A stretch of 64,000 bases of DNA, from assembly GCA_005503165.1 (NCBI GenBank), contig SCNT01000022.1, forward strand, positions 1-64,000. Reading direction: 5' to 3'. The notes beneath the pieces are model-generated. The model was not told the origin of the DNA. It ran no database searches and was given only the letters and a program-made list of their open reading frames with translations. Positions 1-7,891 of the stretch are shown here, in pieces. This stretch comes from Sphingomonadaceae bacterium 3R27E2-A (GTDB taxonomy: Bacteria; Pseudomonadota; Alphaproteobacteria; Sphingomonadales; Sphingomonadaceae). The first letter of the stretch is position 1. The number at the start of each line of letters is the position of its first letter. The translations under genes were made by a program, and so were the position numbers.

Positions 1-112
1 CTGGCTACCCCAGCATCAGCGCAAAACAGCTTTCCCCATAGCTCAGACCATGACCACCGCGGTTCGGGCACCGAAGACTTTCTGACGCCTGGCGGCGTCC
101 GAAACTCTCAAC

Positions 113-289
113 GGAAGCGGACGTTCTTAATCCTCCCTGCGGCGTAGCCGTGGGGAGGGGGACCACCCGTAGGGTGGTGGAGGGGCCGATGCCCCAGGCC
201 TAGGTTCCAGGCGGCCGCCCCTCCACCATGCTTCGCATGGTCCCCCTCCCCATCGCTTCGCGACAGGGAGGATTATTACGTCCGCTCCC
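113..289. repeat. Long palindromic intergenic repeat, family A copy 1
   Basis: This is a 177-bp imperfect palindrome. Its outer arms are GGAAGCGGACGT and ACGTCCGCTCCC, followed inward by TTAATCCTCCCTG paired with CAGGGAGGATTA, and then by G-rich and C-rich inner arms. A near-identical copy in the opposite orientation lies at 61102-61270 and a minimal version lies at 42395-42428. It has no coding content and looks like a REP- or MITE-like element; that class is inferred from structure. It ends about 100 bp before the P450 start, so it may influence that promoter. I see nothing assignable in bases 1-112 or 290-392 beyond the P450 leader. Confidence 0.8.
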
Positions 290-392
290 TACCCCAAAGC
301 CGCCGCCAATCCGCCTCCATTGACAAAGCTGTAAATAGTGGCATTCTGCAACTGAATCGGCCGCGCCAGACGGCCGTGCAGAGGAGCAGCCC

Positions 393-1649
393 ATGGCCAC
401 CCAGATCCGCGTAGCGCCCGAAATCCCTCATCCGCTCGACGTCTCCCGCGCCGAATTGTGGAGCGAGGATCGCTGGCAGGACCCGATGCGCCAGCTGCGC
501 GCCGAATCGCCGATCTTCTATTGCGAGGATTCGAAATTCGGCCCCTATTGGTCGGTGACCACCTACAAGCCGATCCAGCATATCGAGGCGTTGCCTAAAA
601 TCTTCTCCTCCAGCTGGGAATATGGCGGCATCACCGTTGCCGGCGACGGCATCGAACATCTGCAGGAGGGCGAGATCCCGATGCCGATGTTCATCGCGAT
701 GGACCCGCCGCAGCATACCGCGCAGCGCCGCACCGTCGCCCCCGCCTTCGGCCCCTCCGAAATCGAGCGCATGCGCGCCGACACCGCCGCGCGCACCGCG
801 GCGATCATCGACACGCTGCCGATCGGCCAGCCCTTCGACTGGGTCGAAAAAGTGTCGATCGAGCTCACCACCGACATGCTCGCGATCCTGTTCGACTTCC
901 CGTGGGCGGATCGCCACAACCTCACCCGCTGGTCCGACGCGCTCGGCGACATCGAAAGCTTCGACACCCTCGAAAAGCGCCAGGCGCGACTCGCGCAGGC
1001 GTTCGAAATGGGCGCGGCTTTCAAGGAGCTGTGGGATCACAAGGCTCAGAATCCCGGCACCAACGACCTCATCTCGATCATGCTGCAGTCCGATGCGATG
1101 AGCCACATGAGCGAGAATGAGTTCATGGGGAACCTCATCCTGCTGATCGTCGGCGGCAACGACACGACGCGCAATTCGATGTCGGCCTATGCCTATGGCC
1201 TGCACAGCTTTCCCGAGGAACGCGCCAAGCTCGAGCGCGACCACAGCCCCGACCTCGCGGTCAATGCGATGCACGAAATCCTGCGCTGGCAGACCCCGCT
1301 CGCGCATATGCGCCGCACCGCGACCGAAGATACCGAGCTCTTCGGCCACCAGATCAAGGCGCGCGACAAGATCGCGCTCTGGTACGCCTCGGCAAACCGC
1401 GACGAGAGCGTCTTCCCCGACGGCGACCGCATCATCGTCGATCGCGAGAACGCCCGGCGCCATCTCGCCTTCGGTTACGGCATCCATCGCTGCGTCGGCG
1501 CGCGCGTCGCCGAGCTCCAGCTCACGACGCTGATCAGCGAAATGCAGAAGCGCCGCCTGCGCGTGAACGTGCTCGCCGAGCCCGAGCGTGTCCACGCCAG
1601 CTTCGTCCACGGCTATCGCCACATGCAGGTCGAGCTCGAAAAATATTGA
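393..1649 (+). CDS. Cytochrome P450, CYP153-like (alkane or fatty-acid terminal hydroxylase type)
   Basis: This is a soluble class I bacterial P450 of 418 residues with no membrane anchor. The I-helix motif GGNDTTR, the K-helix ExxR motif (EILR) and the haem-binding loop FGYGIHRCVG, with its Cys ligand, are all intact. Blocks such as MFIAMDPP, LLIVGGNDTTRNSMS and WQTPLAHMRR match my recollection of CYP153 enzymes, which hydroxylate the terminal carbon of alkanes and related chains using a ferredoxin and ferredoxin reductase. The ATG follows a GAGGAG ribosome site. No ferredoxin or reductase gene is adjacent on the downstream side, so the redox partners would have to be upstream of the window or elsewhere. 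The P450 call is certain; the CYP153 assignment is strong but from memory. Confidence 0.93.
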   Translation: MATQIRVAPEIPHPLDVSRAELWSEDRWQDPMRQLRAESPIFYCEDSKFGPYWSVTTYKPIQHIEALPKIFSSSWEYGGITVAGDGIEHLQEGEIPMPMFIAMDPPQHTAQRRTVAPAFGPSEIERMRADTAARTAAIIDTLPIGQPFDWVEKVSIELTTDMLAILFDFPWADRHNLTRWSDALGDIESFDTLEKRQARLAQAFEMGAAFKELWDHKAQNPGTNDLISIMLQSDAMSHMSENEFMGNLILLIVGGNDTTRNSMSAYAYGLHSFPEERAKLERDHSPDLAVNAMHEILRWQTPLAHMRRTATEDTELFGHQIKARDKIALWYASANRDESVFPDGDRIIVDRENARRHLAFGYGIHRCVGARVAELQLTTLISEMQKRRLRVNVLAEPERVHASFVHGYRHMQVELEKY

Positions 1650-1703
1650 AGCGCGGGTGAAACCGGCCGATCATGGGGGACGAACCGGCATGAGGAGCCC
1701 ATC

Positions 1704-2192
1704 ATGATCGAACGACGCTATCTCATCGGCGGCCTCGCGCTCGGCGGCGCGCTCATCGGGGCGCCGATGCTCTTCGCCAAAAATTCGCCGCGCCCCAAGG
1801 GGCAGCCCGGCTGGCAATTGAGCGAGGCCGAATGGAAGAAGCGCCTGACGCCCTTCCAGTACAAGATCCTGCGCGAGGCGGGGACCGAGCGCCCCTTCTC
1901 GCACCCGCTCGACAAGGAAAAGCGCGCCGGCACCTTCCTCTGCGCCGGCTGCGCGCTGCCGCTCTATTCGAGCAAGACCAAATATGACAGCAAGACCGGC
2001 TGGCCCAGCTTCTGGGCGCCGCTGAAGGGCGCGATCGGCACCTCGACCGACTACGACCTGGGCTATGCGCGCACCGAGGTGCATTGCCGGCGCTGCGGCG
2101 GCCATCTCGGCCATGTCTTCAACGACGGGCCCAAACCGACGGGCAAGCGCTATTGCATGAACGGCGCCGCGCTGACCTTCCAGCCCGCCTGA
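1704..2192 (+). CDS. msrB: Peptide-methionine (R)-S-oxide reductase, exported
   Basis: MsrB reduces the R epimer of methionine sulfoxide in damaged proteins. The 162-residue product has a hydrophobic N-terminal segment starting ERRYLIGGLALGG, which resembles a twin-arginine or Sec signal, so it probably acts in the periplasm. The catalytic domain follows, with two zinc-binding CxxC pairs (CAGC and CRRC), the TGWPSFW block and the resolving and catalytic region GKRYCMN containing the catalytic Cys. The start has a GAGGAG ribosome site seven bases upstream. It lies 54 bp after the P450 gene on the same strand, so read-through is possible. It is complete and of normal length for an exported MsrB. 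Confidence 0.92.
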   Translation: MIERRYLIGGLALGGALIGAPMLFAKNSPRPKGQPGWQLSEAEWKKRLTPFQYKILREAGTERPFSHPLDKEKRAGTFLCAGCALPLYSSKTKYDSKTGWPSFWAPLKGAIGTSTDYDLGYARTEVHCRRCGGHLGHVFNDGPKPTGKRYCMNGAALTFQPA

Positions 2193-2198
2193 CCCGGA

Positions 2199-3983
2199 TC
2201 AGCGCCGGAGGCGATAGACGCGAAACTGGCCGCGCGACAGCTTGGCGTCATATTCGAGCCAGTCGATGCGTTCCCCGCGCGCCAGCCGCGCCGCGAGACC
2301 GGTCGGGTTGGCGCGCGCCTCGTTCTGCACTTCGGGCAGCCGCGTACACAGCACGAGGAAGCGCGCACCGCTCGCCGCCACGATCGGCCGCGATACCGCC
2401 GGGTCGGACAGGAAGGCGGTGATCACGCGGTTCATCGCGGCGTGGTTGCGATGATGGCCGGTGGCGATCACGCTGTGCCGCGTACGCACGAGGATCGAGG
2501 GGCCGATATCGACCGGGGCAAAGACCAGCGAAGCGGGCTCGCGCGCCACGGCGGCGAGCATCGCGGACGAGGGGCAGCTTTCGCCCGACCCGGACCCTGC
2601 AGCGCCCGCGACCTGCTTCGCCGGCACGACCAGCCCCGCGGCGCGTGCCGCAAGCAGCGCGTCGACGGACGGGACCGCGGCCAGCACGAGCATGGCACCG
2701 CCGACGCGGCCGAGCGCCGATGGCCTCGCGCGGCTCCAGTCCCACAACGCCGCCGCCATCGCGCCGAACGCGGGGATCATATAGGCGTGGGTCGCCGCGC
2801 CGGTGCGGAAGACGAGCGCCGACAGCACGACGCTGCACAGGATCACGAACAGCATCCGATCCCAGTTTTCGGCGGTATCGCCGCCGCGCGTGCGCCGCCA
2901 GGCCCAGATTGCCGCGCCGAGCCCGACGAGGGTGGGAGTAAAGAAAAGCGCGGCGACATCGGCGTCCTGCCGCCAGACGGGGCGGCCTTCCATCACCTGG
3001 TCGTACCAGAAACGCCGCACCAGCGGTTCGAGCTCGCCGAACGGCCCGCCGAGGCACGGCCGACCGAAGACGAGGAAGGCGCCCGCTGCTGCCGCGCCCG
3101 CGAACGCGAGCAACAACAGGCGCCGGTGCCGGTTCGCCGACAGCGCCGGCGCGCGAAGCCCGGCGGCGAGCACCAGCCCCGCCGCGGCCACGCCGACGGC
3201 ATAGGGCAGCGAAAAGGCATCGCAATGGATGGTGACGATCGATGCCGGCCCGCGAAAGATAAGCAGCCAGGCCGCGGGAAGCACGACGAGCCCCGTCGCG
3301 AAGCCCGCGAGCCGCGGCGCCTTGGAGGGATCGCGCAGCCACTCGAGCGCGAACAGCGCGCCGAAGATCGCGAGGTAGGGAAAGCCTTCGAGCGAAATCT
3401 CGACATGCGCCGCGATCACCAACGCCGACCCGAGCCCGCGCCGAAAGCTCGCCTCGCCCAGCGCAAGCCACAGCATCGCGACCGACAGCAACAGCTGCCA
3501 ATTGTGATGATCGATGCGCAGCGGCGCAAAATAATGGAGAAAGGTCATGCCGGACGCCGCGATCAGCAGCCCCGCGATCGTCTGCCGCCGGTCGCCGAGC
3601 ATCGCCAGGATGCGCCCGATCAGCAGCAGGAGCGGCAGGATCAGCAGCAACGGGTATATCGCCACCGCCCAGCGTTCGGCGGTCTGCGGATCGAGGAACA
3701 GGCCGAGGAGCCACACCAGCGCCGCGATCTGCATGTCGACGAAGCGCGACCAGTGCATCATCCCGCCGCCCTCGGCGGGGTTGATCCGGTACTGGGTGAC
3801 GTCGAACCAGCTTTGCCCGCCGAGCAGGTCGCGGACCTGCACCAGCCGCAGATAATCGTCGGCGTCGCGCAGCCCCAGCGTCGCGATCGCATCGCCATAG
3901 AAGAACAGCCCGACGGCGAAGACCGCGAGCCATAACAGCATCGCGATACGGTCGACGCTCAGCCTTTGGAGCCAGTCGCGCAT
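2199..3983 (-). CDS. Polytopic membrane protein, putative GT-C fold glycosyltransferase
   Basis: The 594-residue protein has a first membrane helix at about residues 14-32, an acidic loop DADDYLRLVQVRD just after it, many further hydrophobic segments, and a later motif RIDHHNWQ. An acidic motif in the first periplasmic loop plus 10 or more membrane spans is the layout of GT-C enzymes such as STT3 and PMT-like transferases, which use polyprenyl-phosphate sugar donors. It follows the GtrA gene by 12 bp and an FAD sugar-mutase-like gene before that, so the three are probably one operon for envelope glycosylation. The family is inferred from topology and motif; the donor and acceptor are unknown. 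Confidence 0.65.
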   Translation of the reverse strand: MRDWLQRLSVDRIAMLLWLAVFAVGLFFYGDAIATLGLRDADDYLRLVQVRDLLGGQSWFDVTQYRINPAEGGGMMHWSRFVDMQIAALVWLLGLFLDPQTAERWAVAIYPLLLILPLLLLIGRILAMLGDRRQTIAGLLIAASGMTFLHYFAPLRIDHHNWQLLLSVAMLWLALGEASFRRGLGSALVIAAHVEISLEGFPYLAIFGALFALEWLRDPSKAPRLAGFATGLVVLPAAWLLIFRGPASIVTIHCDAFSLPYAVGVAAAGLVLAAGLRAPALSANRHRRLLLLAFAGAAAAGAFLVFGRPCLGGPFGELEPLVRRFWYDQVMEGRPVWRQDADVAALFFTPTLVGLGAAIWAWRRTRGGDTAENWDRMLFVILCSVVLSALVFRTGAATHAYMIPAFGAMAAALWDWSRARPSALGRVGGAMLVLAAVPSVDALLAARAAGLVVPAKQVAGAAGSGSGESCPSSAMLAAVAREPASLVFAPVDIGPSILVRTRHSVIATGHHRNHAAMNRVITAFLSDPAVSRPIVAASGARFLVLCTRLPEVQNEARANPTGLAARLARGERIDWLEYDAKLSRGQFRVYRLRR

Positions 3984-3995
3984 CGTCCGCTGCTG

Positions 3996-4427
3996 TCAGT
4001 CAGCCGCGAAAACGAGCGTCTTGCGAAGGACATAGGTCGCGACGAACGACACGCCGATCGCCGCGAGTTTCGCCAGATTGGCGTCCAGTCCCGCGCTGTC
4101 GCCCGCCCAGACGATCGCGACGGTCAGCGCCAGTCCGACGAAGGCCGAGCCGAGGAACAATCCCTTCTGCCGCACACGGTCGAACCCCGCGGTGCGCGCG
4201 CCCTCGACGAAGACCAGCCGCGAGCTGATCAGCCAGTGGATCACGATTCCCGCGCCATAGCTCGCCGCCGCCGCGGTGACCGGCAGCCAGCCGCCGAGCA
4301 GGAACAGGTTGAACAGCCCGACGTCGCCCGCGAGCGCAATCGCGCTCGCGCCGACGTACCGCAGGAAGGTGACCTGCATCAGCTTCTGCACGAAGGCAGG
4401 GAGTGGAAGCGCCATCACGGACGTCAC
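3996..4427 (-). CDS. GtrA family membrane protein
   Basis: This is a small 143-residue protein with four predicted membrane helices and the family pattern [22 protein letters not shown] near its N terminus. GtrA proteins are thought to flip or help transfer polyprenyl-phosphate-linked sugars across the inner membrane. The start codon overlaps the stop of the upstream FAD-dependent gene in an ATGA junction, which indicates translational coupling. The downstream gene is a GT-C-like membrane protein, which fits delivery of a lipid-linked sugar to a periplasmic-side transferase. The family call is firm; the substrate is not known. Confidence 0.85.
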   Translation of the reverse strand: MTSVMALPLPAFVQKLMQVTFLRYVGASAIALAGDVGLFNLFLLGGWLPVTAAAASYGAGIVIHWLISSRLVFVEGARTAGFDRVRQKGLFLGSAFVGLALTVAIVWAGDSAGLDANLAKLAAIGVSFVATYVLRKTLVFAAD

Positions 4428-5959
4428 GCCGCCTTTGCGACGCGCGCGGGCACGTCGCGCACCGACGCCAGCGCCGCCTGCTCGCCCTCGGTGCCGCTCT
4501 CATGATATTCGGCGTCCTCATTGACACCCCAGATGTCGTAGACGCGCTCACCCGCAACGATGTTGCGCACCGTCAGCATCGCCGTCATCATCGCATGATC
4601 CTGGTTGTTGTAGCGGTGCATGCCGTTGCGCCCGACCATGTGCAGCGTCGGGTAACGCGCCTCGAGCTCGCTCCGCATCGTCTCGACATGCGCCGCATAA
4701 TCGTCGTCATAGACCGGATAGGCCTTTTCCTGCCGCACCACCGCGCCGCCGACGACATCCTTCGGGTCGCAAAGCCCCAGGATCGCCATCTCGCGCTTCG
4801 CGAGTTCGACCAGCTCGTCGTCGCGCGACGCCCACAGCCCGTCGCCCTCGAAGCAGAAATATTCGAGCCCGACGCAGGCGAGTTCGGGATCGGGCACCAT
4901 TTCGGGCGACCAGCTGCGGAAATTCTGCACGCGGCCGACCTGCACCTTGCTGTCGTGGATATAGATCCAGTTGTCGGGGAACAGGTCCGCCGAGCGGATC
5001 TTGAGCGCGACGGTCAAAAAGTCGCGATATTTGAGCGACGGTGCCGCGGAGAGCGCGCACGCCGGCAGCGGATGGATACGCGCCGCGAGCTCGCGCATCG
5101 GCGCCGAGCTGATCACATGCGCCGCATCGATCACGACGTCGCCGTCGGGCCCGCTCGCGGTCAGCCGCCAGCGGCCGCTCACCTGATCCTGCGTCAGCTG
5201 CTTGAAGCTGTGCCCCATCAGCACATGGTTGCCGCCCGCTTCGACCTTGTCGCGCGCCGCGTCCCACATCATGCCCGGCCCCAGCCGCGGATAGCGGAAG
5301 GTTTCGAGCAGGGTCTTGGTCGCCATGCCGTCATTGGGCCGCTTGTTGAGCCCCAGGCTCCGTTTCAGCCCGTCGAGCACCGCAGCGCCGAGGCTGAGCC
5401 CCTTGATGCGCTGCGCCGCCCAGTCGGCCGACATTTCGTCGCACGGCATGCCCCACACCTTCTCGGTATAGGTTTTGAAGAAGATCGAATAGAGCTTCCG
5501 CCCGAACTGGTTGATCGTCCAGTCCTCGAAGCTGCGGACCTTGCGATTCGGGAAGAGTTTCGCCTGCGCATAGCTGATCATGCACAAAGTCGAACGCAAA
5601 ACGCCCAGGTTCCACAGCGCCTCGAAGGCGCGCAGCGGATAGGAATAGAATTTGCCCTCATAATAGATGCGGCTCATCCGCGGGCGCTGGATGAAATCGT
5701 CGGGCAGAATCTCGTTCCACAGATCGACGACTTCCTGGCTCTTCGAAAAGAAGCGGTGCCCGCCGATGTCGAAACGGAAGCCTTCATGCTCGACCGTGCG
5801 GCTGATCCCGCCGACATAGACGGGGTCCTTCTCGATCACCGTGACCTTATAGCCTTCTTTGGTCAGCAGATAGGCGGCGGTCAGCCCCGCCGGCCCCGCC
5901 CCGATGATCGCGACATCGACGCTGGTCGGGCGGTTCTCCGAACCGGACACATTCGACAT
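4424..5959 (-). CDS. FAD-dependent oxidoreductase related to UDP-galactopyranose mutase / protoporphyrinogen oxidase-like proteins
   Basis: The 511-residue protein opens with a Rossmann dinucleotide fold, [18 protein letters not shown], and then the [11 protein letters not shown] block seen in UDP-galactopyranose mutase-like flavoproteins. The reading frame stays open far upstream to 7801, but the homology begins at the ATG at 5959, which has a GGGGAG ribosome site; the upstream part lies antisense to the TPR gene. It is translationally coupled to GtrA (ATGA overlap). The family includes sugar mutases and amine oxidase-like enzymes, so a nucleotide-sugar or lipid-linked sugar substrate is inferred from the neighbouring GtrA and GT-C genes rather than shown. 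Confidence 0.82.
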   Translation of the reverse strand: MSNVSGSENRPTSVDVAIIGAGPAGLTAAYLLTKEGYKVTVIEKDPVYVGGISRTVEHEGFRFDIGGHRFFSKSQEVVDLWNEILPDDFIQRPRMSRIYYEGKFYSYPLRAFEALWNLGVLRSTLCMISYAQAKLFPNRKVRSFEDWTINQFGRKLYSIFFKTYTEKVWGMPCDEMSADWAAQRIKGLSLGAAVLDGLKRSLGLNKRPNDGMATKTLLETFRYPRLGPGMMWDAARDKVEAGGNHVLMGHSFKQLTQDQVSGRWRLTASGPDGDVVIDAAHVISSAPMRELAARIHPLPACALSAAPSLKYRDFLTVALKIRSADLFPDNWIYIHDSKVQVGRVQNFRSWSPEMVPDPELACVGLEYFCFEGDGLWASRDDELVELAKREMAILGLCDPKDVVGGAVVRQEKAYPVYDDDYAAHVETMRSELEARYPTLHMVGRNGMHRYNNQDHAMMTAMLTVRNIVAGERVYDIWGVNEDAEYHESGTEGEQAALASVRDVPARVAKAA

Positions 5960-6121
5960 TTCGGACTCCCCACAGGCAAAATATTGCTCGGCCTCCGCTG
6001 TGGGCAAATATGGATAAGGAAAGGTTAACGCTGCCCGCTTTCCTGTTTGGTGCTCGCTTGGGAGCGCGCCTCTTCTGTGATAGCCTGCCCCGGCTGTTCC
6101 GCGCCTTGGGGAGGGTTTGCG

Positions 6122-7891
6122 ATGCACCCTGGTTGCAAAGCCGCCGCGATCGCCTTGATGGGCATTACGCTCGCCAGCCTGCCCGCCCGGCCCGGCTTTT
6201 CCGCCGCGGCGCTCGACGCGCTCGATCCCACGCGCCTCGCCCAGGCCTTTTGCGGCGACCGCCGCGCCGGCGCCAGCCTCGCGAGCGAACTGCTGATCGC
6301 CAGCGCTCATGCGGCCCCGGCGAGTATGGGCACCAGCATCCCGCTCTACCCCGACCTCGCCGCCTCGCCCTTCCCCGTTTCGGCACAGGACGCAGAGGCG
6401 CGCGCCTATTTCAGCCAGGGCCTCCTCCTCACCTATGGCTTCAACCACGCCGGCGCGGTGCGCTCGTTCCGCGAGGCGCAGCGGCGCGAGCCCGGCTGCG
6501 CGTCCTGCTGGTGGGGCGAAGCGCTCGCGCTCGGCCCCAATATCAACGCGCCGATGGATGACCGCGACCGCGATGCCGCGCTCGCCGCCATGGACCGCGC
6601 GATGGCACTGCGCACAACCGCGACCCCGCTCGAGCGCGCGCTGATCGAGGCGGTGGCGCGCCGCTATTCGCGCGACCCCGCCGCCGACCGCGCCGCGCTC
6701 GACGCCGCCTATGCCGACGCGATGCTCAATGTCGCGCGCCGCTTCCCCGCGGACGACGATGTCGCGGTGCTCGCGGCCGAGGCGGCGATGAACACCAGCC
6801 CGTGGAATTATTGGAAAGGCGACAAGAAGACCCCGGTGGGGCGCAGCGGCGAGGCGGTACGCCTCGTCGAGACCGTGCTCGCACGCAACCCCGCGCACGT
6901 CCAGGCGAACCATCTCTACATCCACCTCATGGAATCGGTCGATCCGGCGCGCGCCGAGGCCGCCGCCGACCGGCTCGCCGACCCGCGCGCGCCCAGCGCC
7001 GCGCATCTCGTCCATATGCCCGGCCATATCTACCAGCTGCGCGGCCGCCACGCCGATTCGATCCGCGTCAACATCGCCGCGGCGCGTGCCGACGAGGCCT
7101 ATATCCTCGGCGCCGGTGACCAGGGGCTCGTGCGCTACGGCTATTATCCGCACAATATCCATTTCATCGTCACGTCGGCGCAAATGGCAGGCGACATGCA
7201 GACCGCCGTGCGCGAGGCGAAGCGCCTCGGCGCGGTGCTCGACCCCGCAACCTCGGCGCGCATCGCGTGGATTCAGTCGATCGACGCCGCGCCCTATTTC
7301 GCGATGGCGCAATTCGCCGATCCGAAGGCGATCCTTGCCATGCCCGCCCCCGACGCGCGCCTGCCCTACCCCACCGCGATGCGCCACTATGCGCGCGCGA
7401 TCGCGCAGGCGCAGCGCGGCGATCGCGCCGCTTTCGACCGCGAACTCGCCGCGATGGAAGCGCTGCGCACGTCCGATGCCTTCGCCGACATGGTCGCGCA
7501 AGGCGTCCCCGGCCCCGATCTCGTCAGACTCGCCGAGCTCGTCGCGCGCGGCCGCCTCGCCGCGCGGCAGCGCCGCTATGACGACGCGATCGCCTTCTAC
7601 CGACAGGCGATCGAGGTCGAGGCCGCACTCCCCTATCAGGAACCGACCTACTGGTATTACCCCGTGCGCCAGTCGCTCGGCGCGGCGCTGTTCCAGGCCG
7701 GCCGGCACGCCGAGGCCAGCGACGCCTTCCGCGCCGCGCTGACGCAGGCGCCGAACAACGGCTGGGCGCTCTACGGCCTCAGCCGCAGCGAAACCGCCCA
7801 AGGCAAGAAACTCGAAGCCGCCGCCGCGCGCCGCGCGCTGGACAGGGCGTGGCTCGGCAAGGAGAGCTGGCTGCGGATGGACCGGCTATAG
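6122..7891 (+). CDS. Secreted tetratricopeptide-repeat protein
   Basis: This is a 589-residue protein with an N-terminal signal-like hydrophobic stretch (about residues 7-24), followed by alpha-helical TPR-like repeats. A recognisable block reads [20 protein letters not shown], and typical TPR spacing is visible near the C terminus (about residues 475-570). An upstream in-frame start at 6047 exists, but the ATG at 6122 has a GGGGAGGG ribosome site and leads directly into the signal peptide, so I prefer it. The role is unknown; TPR proteins usually scaffold protein complexes. Its stop codon overlaps the stop of the convergent usher gene within the palindrome CTATAG. Confidence 0.8.
   Translation: MHPGCKAAAIALMGITLASLPARPGFSAAALDALDPTRLAQAFCGDRRAGASLASELLIASAHAAPASMGTSIPLYPDLAASPFPVSAQDAEARAYFSQGLLLTYGFNHAGAVRSFREAQRREPGCASCWWGEALALGPNINAPMDDRDRDAALAAMDRAMALRTTATPLERALIEAVARRYSRDPAADRAALDAAYADAMLNVARRFPADDDVAVLAAEAAMNTSPWNYWKGDKKTPVGRSGEAVRLVETVLARNPAHVQANHLYIHLMESVDPARAEAAADRLADPRAPSAAHLVHMPGHIYQLRGRHADSIRVNIAAARADEAYILGAGDQGLVRYGYYPHNIHFIVTSAQMAGDMQTAVREAKRLGAVLDPATSARIAWIQSIDAAPYFAMAQFADPKAILAMPAPDARLPYPTAMRHYARAIAQAQRGDRAAFDRELAAMEALRTSDAFADMVAQGVPGPDLVRLAELVARGRLAARQRRYDDAIAFYRQAIEVEAALPYQEPTYWYYPVRQSLGAALFQAGRHAEASDAFRAALTQAPNNGWALYGLSRSETAQGKKLEAAAARRALDRAWLGKESWLRMDRL

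Noticed and set aside
5960-7801. Extension of the FAD oxidoreductase to an 1125-residue fusion
   Set aside because: The upstream part is antisense to the TPR gene, has no family resemblance and is only open because of high GC. The conserved N terminus and a good ribosome site fix the start at 5959.
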